Shown: positions 20,763 through 32,647, counted from the stretch's first letter. The stretch is 64,000 bases of DNA from Ooceraea biroi (GCF_003672135.1 NC_039518.1:3782001-3846000), one strand, 5' to 3'. Notes: generated by a model not told the origin, from the letters alone. Translations and numbers: made by a program.

Positions 20763-21971
20763 ATGCCTCGACGTGGTGGCCGTGGTGGTCGTGATCGGGC
20801 GCTTCGGGATGGGCGTGACCAACGTCTAATGCTTCGAGCAATTGATCGTGCTCATGGTAATTACACACGAGCACGAGCTCTTTATGCTAGTTGGTTGCGA
20901 CGCCAAGCTAATGGCAGACCATTACGTCCAGGGTCCGTGCCTGATAATCGAGAATTTCAACGACTCGATGAACGATTACATGATCAGGAGCAAATGAATT
21001 TTGCAGGTGCTGGCCACCGTAGGGCAAGTCGTCCTCGTGTGTCTTGGAAAATTGAGGAACGTGTGATTGCTCTAGCTCGAATTTATCCTGTCATGGGATC
21101 ACGACGCATAGGCGCGCGAGTAGGGGTTGATCATAAAACAGTCTTGCGCATTCTCCGTGAGGAAGGCCTACGACCCTACAAAGTGCAGGTAGTGCATGAG
21201 TTACGACCTGGTGATCGCACAGCTCGTCTTCGTTTTTGTCGGTGGATGCTTCGCAAGATCCGAAGATATCGGCACTTTCTGAAAAATATAGTGTTCACTG
21301 ATGAATCCAGTTTTTCCAGCACTTCCATTTTGAACCGGCAAAATGTTCGCATCTGGCGCAGACGCAATCCACACGCAATGGTTCAAAGAGTTCAGCAGGG
21401 CCGTTTTTCAGTCAATGTTTGGGCAGGGATACTCGGGAATGATTATATTGCTCCTGTGTTTCTCTCAAACCGATTGTCAAGCGTTGAGTATTTGCGGTTT
21501 CTACGTCATACTCTCCTGAATCGACTGCGACGTATGGTTCCGAGGAATGCCCGTAATCGAATTTTTTTTATGCATGACGGTGCTCCACCGCATTTCGGTA
21601 GGCAAGTCCGCGCTTTTTTACAACAAGTTTTTGGAACTCGATGGATCGGTCGTAATCCTGCGCCACACTTATGGCCCGCCCGTTCACCTGACCTGAACCC
21701 TCTAGACTTTTATTTCTGGGGAGCTCTGAAAGCCATTGTTTATGGGTCAAGCAGGGCTTTAAGGACAGCTCAGGATTTACGAGATCGCATTGAAGAAGCG
21801 GTTGCTACTTTAGCACGAAATCGAGCTGTGCTCCGTAGAGTGCGAGATAATTTGGTGGAGAGACTCCAAGCTTGCATTGATAACGGTGGTGGTCACATTG
21901 AAGCTGGCAGACAAGCACAACTGCTCAGAGCTATTGGGGCCGATGGGTCAGTTCTGTTTGTTCGTAGGTAG
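20763..21971 (+). CDS. DDE_3 transposase, intact, 402 aa
   Basis: Cut-and-paste transposase acting on the element's own TIRs in the nucleus. The N-terminus (1-90) is very rich in Arg/Gly (MPRRGGRGGRDRALRDGRDQ) and contains a DUF4817-like helix-turn-helix. A second helix-turn-helix follows (about 95-140, ALARIYPVMGSRRIGARVG). The nuclease shows NIVFTDESSF (Asp180), FMHDGAPPHF (Asp272) and RSPDLNPLDFYFWG (Asp315 as likely third residue). Length and order fit full-size family members, and no stop or frameshift is present. The gene is clearly richer in GC than its surroundings, suggesting recent arrival. ATG 20763 is the first in frame and sits within TAGCATGCC. Confidence 0.9.
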   Translation: MPRRGGRGGRDRALRDGRDQRLMLRAIDRAHGNYTRARALYASWLRRQANGRPLRPGSVPDNREFQRLDERLHDQEQMNFAGAGHRRASRPRVSWKIEERVIALARIYPVMGSRRIGARVGVDHKTVLRILREEGLRPYKVQVVHELRPGDRTARLRFCRWMLRKIRRYRHFLKNIVFTDESSFSSTSILNRQNVRIWRRRNPHAMVQRVQQGRFSVNVWAGILGNDYIAPVFLSNRLSSVEYLRFLRHTLLNRLRRMVPRNARNRIFFMHDGAPPHFGRQVRAFLQQVFGTRWIGRNPAPHLWPARSPDLNPLDFYFWGALKAIVYGSSRALRTAQDLRDRIEEAVATLARNRAVLRRVRDNLVERLQACIDNGGGHIEAGRQAQLLRAIGADGSVLFVRR

Positions 21972-21987
21972 CGTCGACGACGATAAA

Positions 21988-22113
21988 GTGAGAGGCAAGG
22001 GGAACTCACTGTAATCAAGTCACCCCGAGGTGAGAGGCGAGGGGAACTCACTGTAATCAAGTCACCCCGAGGTGAGAGGCGAGGGGAACTCACTGTAATC
22101 AAGTCACCCCGAA
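21988..22113 (+). repeat. Three tandem copies of a 42-bp unit
   Basis: Units start at 21988, 22030 and 22072 with GTGAGAGGC(A/G)AGGGGAACTC and end CACCCCGA. They differ by about one base each. They lie between the transposase stop and the right TIR. The unit length is a multiple of three, so the minus strand reads open across it, but this is not a gene. Confidence 0.9.
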
Positions 22114-22189
22114 GGGAACAGAAATCTACCACGTCCACGTCGTTGTTCCTGGGTAGCGCTAAGAGTAGATTAAGCAAATTTTTGACCTT

Positions 22190-24620
22190 GAAAACGAATT
22201 TTTCAGGCAAATTATGGCAATCTTTTATAGTACAAGTTATGTCTTTAATTTTATTTAAATAAAAACGCAAAAAATTGCATGCAGTATTTTTACAATATGG
22301 TAAGTATTTTCGCATTATTAATTCCATACGATAAAAATATTCGAAAGTTTCATCATTTACAAAAAACAGTGCATTTTTTCGAAAACGTCGTAATTGTACA
22401 AAAGTAGAATATTTCTGGTTAGGATCATAACGTTTACATCCAGCAGATTCTATACATTGCTAACATACTGTAGAACATTTAATAATACTTATGATAATAT
22501 AACCAGCTACATTAAATAAAATGTTAAGTTCAATACTGTCAATGTCAATGAGCAGTTGTGTTATATTCCTTTTTACCTTTTTCACATGCATAAAACTTCA
22601 TAGCGCTACTAACATCTCTACTCCATAAATTAGTTGCTTTAGAAACCTTCATTTTATTAAATGTACTGCACTTCATATCTTGTTTCTTTATTTTATGTAT
22701 CAATTTGAATTGGAGATTTTCTTGAATATCTAACAATTCCGTCAAATGATCACACTGAACTACAGGATCTGATAAATTAAAAGCCTTAACAACTTGCGGA
22801 GGCAATTCAATCGATTTGTTGTTTAACAATGCTGCTCTTAGAGTTTTTACTAAATGCGGAGCATCTGCAATGAACATCAGTTTTCTATTGCTATCTAGAG
22901 GATGCACAATAGAATTCCTGATAGCCGAGTTTCTATTAGCGAAAATACCGCCAAATGCTCTCCACATGCTTAAGTTAAGGGGACCCATGTCAGAAATAAC
23001 AGTATGTACAAACAGACCAATCGATTCAGTTTTTTCGATAATTTGCTCAATGATAGGTTTTAAAAGAGCACCATCAACACTATCTGGTGTGAAATAATAT
23101 GCTACAGGTATTTTCCAGCGAATAAAAATTCCTCCAAGCATAAATACTAATGCATGTGTTGCTTCTTTTATGTCCCCTGTAATGAAAGTATGAAAGCAAA
23201 AGAAAAGTTAGTACATAGTTGAAAGATAGAAAGGTAAGTATGCAGATAGCATAGAACGTTCAAAATGCATTTGTATGTAACAAATCTTAAATTTATTTTC
23301 AGTTGCAAAAAGATTAGAAAGATTAGGAAAGGATTAGAAAGAAATGAAAAGAAAGAATTCTTGCATCTGTAAATAAACTCCGACTTTGTGAAATACAAAT
23401 CAAGGTTTTTGAAACTCTATTTGCGAAAGCTACTGTTGCAAAAAAAGGATAGTGTAATTTCTTATACGTATCATGAATATACATATAAAAAATTTAAACA
23501 ATTATGTACAACAATTAGGGTGCTTTCTAGTAGGGGATACTGTGTTACACAAGGCATTTTATTGACTATATATATTATGTAATCTTACTACATTTAATCT
23601 AAAGGTTTGTAATATGTAATCAATAAAACGTTTTGTGTAACAGTGTTCTTTGCTGCAAAGTACTCTTAGTTACCAAATCTATCTGAAAGAGTTGAGAGAC
23701 CATAACGTGACATCGTGCTTTGATCGATTTGTTTACCAGCCGTAATACTCATTTCATCCACCGCCAACATACAATCTTTTTCTCGATCATCCGTAAATTC
23801 TGAAACTCGTTGTCGTAAAACGTCAAATATTTATTCACATATACCAGGTTGAAAATCTAAACCCTCGCATCTTCTTCGAAGTGTTCGTAGCGCTGGTAAA
23901 GGAATGCCTTGAGCTAATATCTCTTGATAACCGTTCCTACCACATGACAATTTTAATTTTAGGGCTTTTCTGATAGTGGCGTTGAACCATTTGCTACCTC
24001 GTTTAGACTGCTTATAGAGAGCTTCAATCTGATCAGCATTAAGTATCTTGCTACAGTTTTTAATATTTTTCAATTGATTATTCTCTTCCTTTAATTTTCT
24101 ATTATTGTACGTCAATCTTTTTACATGCTTTACAAGCAGAATCTTCGACTTATTTAATTTATTGATTATCATTTTTGCTTGCTGAAACTTTACTTTAATT
24201 TCCTCTACTTCTTTCATAATTTTCGTAATATCTTTACTTTCAAATGATTTAGTTTCTTCTGGAATGCATGTTTCCGTTTCGGAATGCAATTCCGAGTTTG
24301 GAATTTCTACAACCTGAAAAAAGCAACTTTATCATGCACTGTATACTTTATGACGTAAAAAAAAAACACTCATTATTAGTAGCAAACTAATTGCAAACAT
24401 ATATATTTTGCACGGTATACCTTGTATTAAAAACTATATTCAACTCACATGTGCAGAAGCAGTACCAATGCCTATGTGAGTTGTATTTATAAAGGTAATG
24501 CTATTTTCATTTTGATTTAAATTATTCTGCAAAAACATCGTTGGGACTGCTATCCGTTTTAATTTTTTTTTCATCAATACGTGACTTTTCCCACATTTCA
24601 AGTGGAAAATGTACCTGTTG
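22190..24620 (-). pseudogene. Second P-type transposase, internally deleted
   Basis: From 5' to 3' on the minus strand: 24620-24430 gives MWEKSRID and KRIAVPTMF (end of a THAP domain). 24289-23831 gives a coiled coil and LNADQIEALYKQSKRGSKWF. After a TAA near 23829, MLAVDEMS lies near 23780. 23141-22545 gives GGIFIRWKIPVAYYF, TVISDMGPLN and FIADAPHLVKTLR. 22500-22190 gives the Cys-rich C-terminus. The segment with the expected QDALENxF motif is missing between 22545 and 22500. The first THAP exon is also absent. It is thus a dead, deletion-bearing copy; relatives of its end occur at 12320. Confidence 0.75.
23538..23645. repeat. ~108-bp hairpin (MITE-like)
   Basis: ACTGTGTTACACAAGGCATTTTATTGA pairs with TCAATAAAACGTTTTGTGTAACAGTG across a short AT-rich loop, between exons of the minus-strand P-type transposase. 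Confidence 0.65.
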
Positions 24621-24789
24621 CATTTTTACACAGTTTGTTAATATGTCAATGAAAAACTAAGAACACAAAGAGTACTAAGCTAGTAAGTAAGTACAGCTTA
24701 CCTCACATATAAATTATGTCTTGGATACATCTACTATGGACTATTATTTAAATGAGGTCTGAATCCAGGAATTCCACTTCGAGTCTATG

Positions 24790-25283
24790 TGGATGCAAAC
24801 TGGGCTGCAGATAAAGATCGTAAATCAACTACTGGTTTTTTACTTCAAGTCTTCGGATCTACTGTCGCCTGGTCAACGAAGAAGCAAACAGAAGCAATCA
24901 CTCTCTCATCCACCGAGGCTGAATATGTTGCTTTGGCAACAGCACTGACTGAAGCGATATGGTTGAAGGGACTTTTAGATTTCGATGTATACGGTGAAAA
25001 CCCCATCACAGTATTTGAAGACAATCAATCCGTAATTTATTTGTTAAATCAATGGGAGCATCGTAGATTAAAACATGTTGATATAAAGTATAATTTTGTT
25101 AGAAATATGTATCAAAATAAAGAGATAGATGTACATTATATAAATACTAAAGAACAAATTGCTGATATGTTGACAAAAGGTCTTGCGGGAGAACATTTGT
25201 TAAACTTCGCTTTTATATTGGTGTATGTAAAATTTGAGTTTTTATGTTATGTTATATACATTGAGGCGGAGTGTTGGAATTAG
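24790..25283 (+). pseudogene. Copia-type polyprotein C-terminus (RNase H)
   Basis: Encodes VYVDANWAADKDRKSTTGF, TEAITLSSTEAEYVALA, VFEDNQSVIYLL and HVDIKYNFVRN...ADMLTKGL, the hallmark order of Copia RNase H with its Asp/Glu/Asp residues. Everything upstream (gag, protease, integrase, reverse transcriptase) is missing, so it is a 5'-truncated retroelement. The frame runs a few codons into the LTR before stopping. Confidence 0.9.
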
Positions 25284-25493
25284 CAATGTATAAGTTTATG
25301 TTTGAGTTTGACTTCTTATATATTTTATGTTCAATAATTGTATTTATGAAGACGACGTCGAGATGGCGCTATTACTTCTTTTGTCAAGTTCGAGAGTTGT
25401 GCACACATGTAAAGAGTTACAAGTAAAAGATTCGTTCCTACTGAATATCGTCTATCACTCCTCTGCCTAGCCACTCTGTTACCCTTATCAACT
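25272..25493 (+). repeat. Copia 3' LTR
   Basis: Begins TGTTGGAATTAGC directly after a purine-rich tract (GAGGCGGAG), and ends near ATCAACTA, close to the expected CAACA. Contains an AT-rich TATATATTTTATG stretch. No partner 5' LTR lies in the window. Confidence 0.7.
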
Positions 25494-26180
25494 ATAAAAG
25501 AAAACGCGCCATGCTATCTACTCCAAAGTGTTGTGGAAAAGATAGTACCAAAATATTAATTAATAATATTATTAATAATATTAATTAATATTAATCATAT
25601 TTTTTCTGATGTACACACAAGTTTTATTTATTAATAATATTAATTAATATTATTAATATTAATAAATAACACTTGTACGTATATCAGAACAAAAAATACG
25701 TGACAATACTTCCTCGGCAACTCACGCGCGTGAATAAGACGCTGAGAAAGTATCGTCCACGCGTCGTATCGTCTGCCGCCGCTTGCCGCTGTAATCCGAT
25801 ACTCGCGGCCATCGCCTCGCGCGAGCGGCAAGCCCTGTTATACCCACTTACCCGCCTCGCTCTGGCTCGCGCGTACTGATTCGCTCAGTATCTTTTATTA
25901 CTAACTCGAAATTTACGTGATAAATTGCAAAATGGTATAGGACTTTTTTATTTAATGTGACCAGATCTACCTGTGGGCGGAAGGTTTAAACCTTTGAGTG
26001 AAACACCCTGTATATAATACTATAACTATTATAATTATTTTTATTTTGATCTGTGATTATTGATAAGACAGCTTAGATTTTAAATTAAAAAATGCTAAGA
26101 AAATAGTATGAAAACTAAAATGTATTTATTAACATATGTTAAATATAAAAATCGAAATACAACATAGTTTATGTAATGAA
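25494..26180. other. AT-rich hairpin and unrecognised repeats
   Basis: 25555-25687 has AATTAATATTATTAATA runs and an imperfect hairpin (TGATGTACACACAAGT with ACTTGTACGTATATCA). Near 25985-26015 the sequence GGTTTAAACCTTTGAGTG then ACACCCTGTATA resembles the end of a Tc1/mariner-type element with no partner. No gene. Confidence 0.5.
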
Positions 26181-26182
26181 CA

Positions 26183-27651
26183 TCAGTTGTTTCTCATTAT
26201 TAGATTGTTCATAATTGTTTGCCGTTTTGCATTACCATCTGCCATTCTACCAGATAGTAATGTTCCACGATGTATACCTTGCTCATTTATCCGTATTTCG
26301 TTGAAGTCCATTAAATCATCTTTTAAGATACAGATATTGTGCAATACACAAGTAGCTATTAAGTATTCTGAAATTTTTTCTAAGGTGACCATAGGAAGGC
26401 AATCAATAATATTTCTCCATCGTCCTTTCCACAGTCCAAATGCCCTTTCAATGGCAATTCTTGCAGAAGACAAACAATTAAAATTTTTTTGTCTGTCCGA
26501 TAGGTGTCCATTATCTTTAAAAGGTACCATGATATGAGGATGAATACTATAGGCAAAATCTCCGACAAGATGAGAATTATTAGGAAAGTACATCTGTGGA
26601 TTTTGAATATATTGGCTAACAGGAGAGAGCCGAAAAATACGTGCATCGTGTACGGATCCAACAGTGCCAGCAAAAACACTCGAGAAAAGCAAATTTTGAG
26701 TACAAACAGCCTAAAAAAGAAAACATAAAAATATAGAAACGACAAACAACATAAAAGCAATGGAAACATTCAGTTGTTAGACATTCTTAACATTTTTACT
26801 AGTACATGGATTGAGTGATATCTTTTACGGTTCACATATGACTGTTTATCCTCTTGTGGAGCTCTTATTTTAACGTGAGTGCCGTCGATGGCTCCTATTA
26901 CATTAGGAAATGCGCTGACTCTTTCAAATTCTATCATTACTTTATTTGCTCTTTCGCCTAGAGGTCACTGAATAAATTGGGGAGCCAGAGTGTGCAAAGC
27001 ATAAGTAACTCTTCTCATGGTACGAATTGCTGTAGCCTTCCCTAAATTAAATTTTGTACACACAGATCTTCATGTAATTTCTGTTACTAAAATGAGACAC
27101 CTCTTCCCTAACTTTGACAAGAATCATGAAAATACCTATATGAATCTGGGTTGCCATCATCCACAAGGCCATCAAAAGTTGCTTTTGTGCCGATATAAGT
27201 TTCCTGCCTCTAACTGACTTCGTTGTATTTAATGCAGGTCCTATCAATTCTAACAGAAATTCAAAAGTTGCAGGCAACAATCTGTAAAAAAAGAAATAAA
27301 AATTTCATAATCTAATCTAACCTAATTTATATAAAATTGCTCTAAGTTGAAATTATTGTAATTCTATATTTATCGAATTCGAGTAGTAACCAACCTGAAA
27401 TGCGTTTTAAATTCTTCTGCGGTGTAGTTTGGAACAATTCTTTCAATATAATTCTTCACGCGAGGTCTTATTTCCACTTTATCTCTTTGTTTATTCAAAT
27501 GTAACTGTATGACTGATATAACATTTCTTTCCTCTTCACTATCATCACTACTTACACATATATATCTCACAAATTCTAAATCACTATCATCGCTTTCACA
27601 ACAAAATTCCGAACATTGGAACAATATAGCTTTTTGCTGAACAGCCTCCAT
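26183..27651 (-). pseudogene. Second PIF/Harbinger (HARBI1-like) transposase, degraded
   Basis: Exon 1 (27651-27395) starts MEAVQQKAILFQCSEF and ends TTTCAG|GTTGGT. Exon 2 begins at 27281 after TTTTTACAG (phase 2). Reading on: FEFLLELIGPALNTTKS, an insertion of about 70 bp near 27085-27155, then NLGKATAIRTMRRVTYALH, an in-frame TGA near 26965, and NVIGAIDGTHVKIRAP (first Asp). After a gap that looks intronic or inserted (26700-26800), VGSVHDARIF, LVGDFAYS and IAIERAFGLWKGRWRNI (Glu) run to the stop at 26183. The family motifs are all there but the gene is broken. It differs in sequence from the plus-strand copy at 6205. Confidence 0.8.
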
Positions 27652-27794
27652 TTTAACGAGATTTATTTCCACTTTATAGAATGTGAGCAAACTTATAGCC
27701 GGTCCAAAACGAAAGCATCTACAACGCGCTATTTGAATCGAACTGCCTGTAAGCGCCTTCAGCGTCGTGAGCGCTGTAAGCTTATTTCTGACCG

Positions 27795-27935
27795 CAGCCT
27801 ATATGTCGATGGACTGGCCATTAGCTATAGTTTCTGTACAAAAAGTGTCTGGAGGAGGTTGGAGGGAGAAAGCATGCTTTTCAGTACTTCTCTCTCTGAA
27901 GTGTCCGGAAGTAAGCTTTGCGCATGTCAGTTTTA
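27795..27935 (+). repeat. Dispersed repeat, partner at 33630-33745
   Basis: Blocks ATGGACTGGCCAT, GGAGGAGGTTGGAG.GAGAAA and GTGTCCGGAA...TTTGCGCATG occur here and, inverted and diverged, at 33630-33745. It may be a terminal segment of an element; the superfamily is unknown. Confidence 0.5.
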
Positions 27936-28231
27936 AACATATGGACTCCTATTGTCAATTCACTTTTATCAATAAAAGTGCTTTAAATATGATATTTCAG
28001 CTAATCAGATAATTGTTATACTATTTTTAATATTTATACAATAAATGCAACAGATGTTTTCTGTGCTTAATCTTACGACGCCGAAAATTTGCGACGATGT
28101 ACCGCGTGAACTAGCCCACGTTCCGCCATGATCGTGAGGAGTCACAAGCAATTGATAGGCACGAGATCGGATTGTCTATGGAGACTAATCCGCGGTAAGG
28201 ATCGGGACTGAAGTAGGCTATAACCTAAAAC

Positions 28232-30663
28232 GAGACCGGGGCTCGTTGGCACAGTTTTCATAATTCCGTCATTCGACTCTTTAAGGCGGTATTGTTGTCT
28301 AGAGTGCTGTTTTGGAGGTGATTTTCAGAATAGAATAAATTTAAAACTGTTCACGTTTTCTTTTTCAAATGTTGTACATATATTGATTGTTCTTTTAACA
28401 ATCTGTAGAAATTATATAGAAAAAAAAACAATTTTTTTACATGTAGTTTTGTACGCTCGGACACAATGGTGCGCGGAAAAAAACTATGATTGACAACTAG
28501 TGTTGCAGACGTTGTATGCATCTGAAAAAAAACCAAACGTATTCTTAATCTATATGAGTGTTGTTAGGGTTGGTAGCAGATTTAGTCAGAACAAAAATTG
28601 TTTCATAAAATGGCGGCATGCTAAACGTTGATTGTCCATTTTTCCAACGTTTTCTTTCCCTTCAACGAGTTATAAACAAACAACCAAAAATTATTTCGAC
28701 TCAATTCTGCTACCAACGTTCAAAAACAATCTATTGAAGGTACATATTAAAGTAGAGCGCAATCGGCCAATTGGTTATCGAGATATCGTGGTTGCCGATT
28801 TGAAAAACATAGTTTTGAGAAAAACGCGTTTAAAGTTTTCGTACCGTTTGATGAGGTTTAAATCAAATTATTGATACTTACTGGTTAATCAGCCAAACCG
28901 GGTCCATAAATGGCTCCTTCCTCTCTCTCGTAAAATTGATTTTCAATAGATAGTGCATCTCTTCTAGCAGTCCTGGCTTCTTTTGAGGCGGCTGACGCTC
29001 GTCTATCGGAACGGTCGTTTCTCCAGTATGCTAATTTCTTCTGAATTTTCTTTTTATAGTCACTGAACTCCGACACGCGCGAGAGATATTAGTTTTCGTA
29101 CCTTTCCTGCTACTCATTTTGCTGTATGTTCGTGTCTACTTCGTTCAGAAGTCGAGACGAAACTAAACCGAACAACAAAAGACTTGTTTTTTTTGGCTGA
29201 ACTGGTTGTACTAGGTCAGAGTGTATCTTTTTTCTTCCAATATAAAGCCTCAAACAAGCCTAAGATATCCCGAGCAGGTCAAAACCAAACAACAAAGGGA
29301 ATAGTAGAACGGCGCAGCTGCGTCTCGGTTACGCTTCCCGCGCGCGCAACCGTACTTCTTAAAATTGCTATAATTCAGCCAATTTTACGAATTTCACTAT
29401 ACGGTTTTAACAGACGTATTTCTGAAGGTCTGTAGTATAATAAAATCCAAAAAAACTCAAAATCGATTTTTTCAAATTTCTAGACGACAATACCGCCTTA
29501 AACAACTAATTATAATAATTAAACTGTACTAATATGATAGAGCAAACCTTTCTCTACATTTCCATGCCAGAAACGATCCTGTATTACTGCATAGTTTTTT
29601 TGTAATGAGTGAGAAACAAACGTATTGCATTGTAGCCAGCTTGCCCCGATAGTGGGGTAAATTGACATATATCATGGTATAAATTGGCTATGCGCCATGT
29701 TCCATGTTAAATTAATAAAAACGAAACAGAAAAATGAAAAACAGATCACAGATAAGTACTTCTTGATAAAGATTGTTACAAAATAACTTTAAAAGTTATT
29801 TTGTACAATAATAAAAGTAAAAGTTAAATTGTACAATAAAATAACATAGGTAATAAACAATGTTTTCACTTCATACCTAATAATGTCATTTCAAATCGAA
29901 GCTTAATTATTGTAATTATCGACTGATAAAAATATTCATTAATTCACACACATTTCTATCTTCTATATATTTCTATCTTCTATATATTTTTTCAAATTAT
30001 GTGTATGAAGTAATGAATGTACCAGTCGATAATTACAACAGTTAAAATTTGGGGTTACATTATTATATACGCATAGAATTATTTTAATGTTTCAGCATAC
30101 AGTCTCATATTATACATATATAAAGTTACTTACAATCTTCTATGTATCACTTCTAGATACTGTATAGAATATCGTTCTTGTGTAAAAATCGTAGGATGTT
30201 CTCACTTCTCGCGCACGTGGTAACAACACATACTAAATGTACCTAACCTAATGATATGAGCCAACATACCCTATAAAATGTGAGCCAACGTACCCCATCT
30301 CTACATACATTTGATTTAAATCATTTTATTATAAATAATTATTGTTATTATTCAAAATAACATGTGCTAACAGTAACAGAAACATTTCTTTTAACTAATA
30401 ATGCGATATTTAGATTTATTCTCTCAAGTTAAAGTATATTAATACGAAAGTTTAAAACGCTCAAAAATTTACTTGGTTGCTCTTGAATCAGAATGTTCCC
30501 TGTTTTTATTATAATATTTCTTTGATTTAAATGAAACTATGAGAAAAGTATCTACGTTATGAAAGAGTTATTTTGAAGTAACTTTCTTATAGCTCTTTTT
30601 GCCATAAATATATTAATAGAACGCAATGCCAACTTGCCTCTTGTGCCAACGAGCCCCGGTCTC
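28232..30663. mobile_element. 2.4-kb element with GAGACCGGGGCTCGTTGGCACA ends
   Basis: A 22-bp perfect inverted repeat, GAGACCGGGGCTCGTTGGCA plus CA, bounds the segment at 28232 and 30663. It contains a TTAA-flanked element and otherwise AT-rich non-coding DNA. The right end abuts a primer-binding-site-like sequence (30661-30678). No transposase. A shared repeat, rather than a true element, remains possible. Confidence 0.45.
28285..29497. mobile_element. TTAA-flanked non-autonomous element (1.2 kb), copy A
   Basis: Inverted ends GGCGGTATTGTTGTCTAGA and TCTAGACGACAATACCGCC lie between TTAA tetranucleotides (28281-28284, 29498-29501). TTAA duplication is the piggyBac-type signature, but these termini do not start CCC, so the assignment is tentative. 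The interior has the motif TTTTGAGAAAAACGCG (near 28815) shared with the element at 34588. There is no transposase. Confidence 0.65.
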
Positions 30664-30680
30664 CCCTATTGGGCGCCAGG

Positions 30681-32647
30681 TGCGATTATTGCACCACTCA
30701 AAATTACACAAGAACGATATTCCGTACAGTAGCCTGGCTATTCCGCGACATCAGGACGGGGATCTGATAATATGAGAGTTCTGGAGCGGAGTCGAGTCAC
30801 ATAGAGAAGAATAGATATTAAACGCAAGTTAACAATAACAAGAAGCATATATTCAATGAATCAACAATTACAATCCCGGATTACACAGGTCGTTTTCGTT
30901 ATCATTACCGTATCAGGTTGCCTGTTGCCGAATCAATACAGGATCTTTAATTCCCGGAATCCTTCACGGAACGTCAAAGCAAAATCACGGGACATCACAA
31001 CGCAACACATCACGCAACCTCGACACCACGCAACGAAACACAACCACGACATTTCACCGTTACCGTAGACGCAAGACGAAATCGTTACCGCAACGCAAAT
31101 ACAAGAAACGCAAAACTATCACCGTTACCGTAGCCACAAAGACGAAACGTTACAACCCCTCGGAACGCACCGAATCTCGCAACCCTACCATATCGCAGCC
31201 TCTCGCTCGGACCAACAACTCCACAGACGATCTTTACTGTGGACTCAATCCCCGTAAGACGAGATCGTTACCGTAACGCAAAACGAGATCGCTACCGGCA
31301 CGTATTCCCGTAAATATCACGTAATTCTCACACGTCACTCGAGAGAGACGGAAACCCTTAGAACACTAGTGACGGCCTAGGAGAACGATCGCCGGAACCA
31401 TCCATGGCGTCGAATCTCACGGAGCCTCGTTGCGTCGTTCGATCCCGCTCTTCCCCGTTCGCAAAATCCGATACACTACAACCTTTTCCTATCGCGAGAG
31501 ACCGATTCACAAAACACGAAATACACGAAAGACGAAACCGAAAACTATAAACCGTAAACGCACAGACGAGATCATTACTGGATTCGTATACTCGAAGTCG
31601 GTACTTCGATAGCCCTAAGCGATTATCACACTCACGATGCGGTTTCAAGAGAAACGATCACTTAGGCGTCGAAATCTCACGGGCCGGTCGCGACGCTAAA
31701 CCCTGAGCTCCCCCTTTGACTATATTACCGAATAGGGTGGATTATTCCCGTAATGCGAAGTCGAGATCAGTTGCCAAATATGTAATATCTCAAAACGAAA
31801 TACCGATCACAATCACGATTAATCACGTCCGACATTACTTAATAACTACAAATTACATTCGATTTTACTTAGAGACTACAATTGACTGGAGCCGGCCGAA
31901 CCCCGAGCGGGACGATCACGGTACTTCGGTAACCGGTGGATGAACCTCAGATTAACGCTTCCGGTAGCATTTACTGATAGACGGTACATTCTTGCCACGA
32001 TAACCAGCTACCAGAGCTCCGAGGTACCATCCTATCCGGTACAAACTCTACGGGAGTCGCCGAGTGGAGGTCTTACAATTTTTCCTTCGTCGCTCCCTGG
32101 TCGCCGGGGCCTACTTGTCGAGCTCGCTCCTTCTCCAGACACAGTGACTCGCAGTGTCGATCTGCGGAAGGCGCTGGGAGGGCCTCACCAATTCGCGCAT
32201 TGATTTGCGCACTCGATCCACGGCGGCAATAGATTACCGCTCGTCTGCTTGATGTATCAATCTCCCTCGGGTGCCCTTCCTCGGAAATTCCTTCCGGTAC
32301 CGACTTCGTGTTGCTGTACGCCGATGGTCCCCGCTAGGCTGGCTAGGCCCAAACAAGGGTGCCTCTGGCGGCGAGGCGGAAGGGTCCTCCACCCGCTCTG
32401 ACCAGCCGGTTCGCCTCGGTACTTTACTGGTGTCGTGACTATGCGTCTTATCATGCTGATGAGTATCCCGGGGGTCCAGTAAGCTGACTGCCGCTTCGGC
32501 GGCGGTATTCGGTAATTACGGCTGTAGTTCGGCTCCTCCCAAGCTCCCGGACTCCCGAAGCTCATCTCGAGGAGTCTTCCTCTCTCCCGCGGCGTCCACT
32601 GCTCTGACTCTTCACGCTGATCCCTGACTCGGCTAGGCTCCATCACA
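30681..32647 (-). repeat. Probable ~2-kb LTR of a Gypsy-type element (solo or remnant)
   Basis: On the minus strand the segment starts TGTGATGGAGCC and ends AATAATCGCA. After two bases follows TGGCGCCCAATAGGGG (30661-30678), a primer-binding-site-like sequence of a kind used by many Gypsy elements. The block is distinctly richer in GC and has repeated CGTTACCG(T/C)A motifs around 31060-31290. No second LTR or internal coding region is present: the internal side has been replaced by the 28232-30663 element. The outer boundary is uncertain (TGTGACG sequences near 32790 are alternatives). Confidence 0.4.

Larger units (their letters stand above)
20440..22176 (+). mobile_element. Apparently complete 1.7-kb DDE_3 (Tc1/mariner/IS630-type) element
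   Basis: TIRs of about 70 bp (20440-20510 and 22106-22176; TGCTTAATCTACTCTTA, ACCCAGGAACAACG) match with a handful of differences. A single uninterrupted transposase gene fills the centre. Between the gene and the right TIR lie three tandem 42-bp repeats. A clean TA duplication was not found at the chosen ends, so they may be off by a few bases. It lies against the decayed minus-strand P-type transposase, probably inserted in it. Confidence 0.8.

Noticed and set aside
21893..22327. 144-residue minus-strand protein with triple RGDLITVSSPRLSP-type repeat
   Set aside because: The repeat is the 42-bp DNA tandem repeat of the DDE_3 element read through into an unrelated P-type relic.
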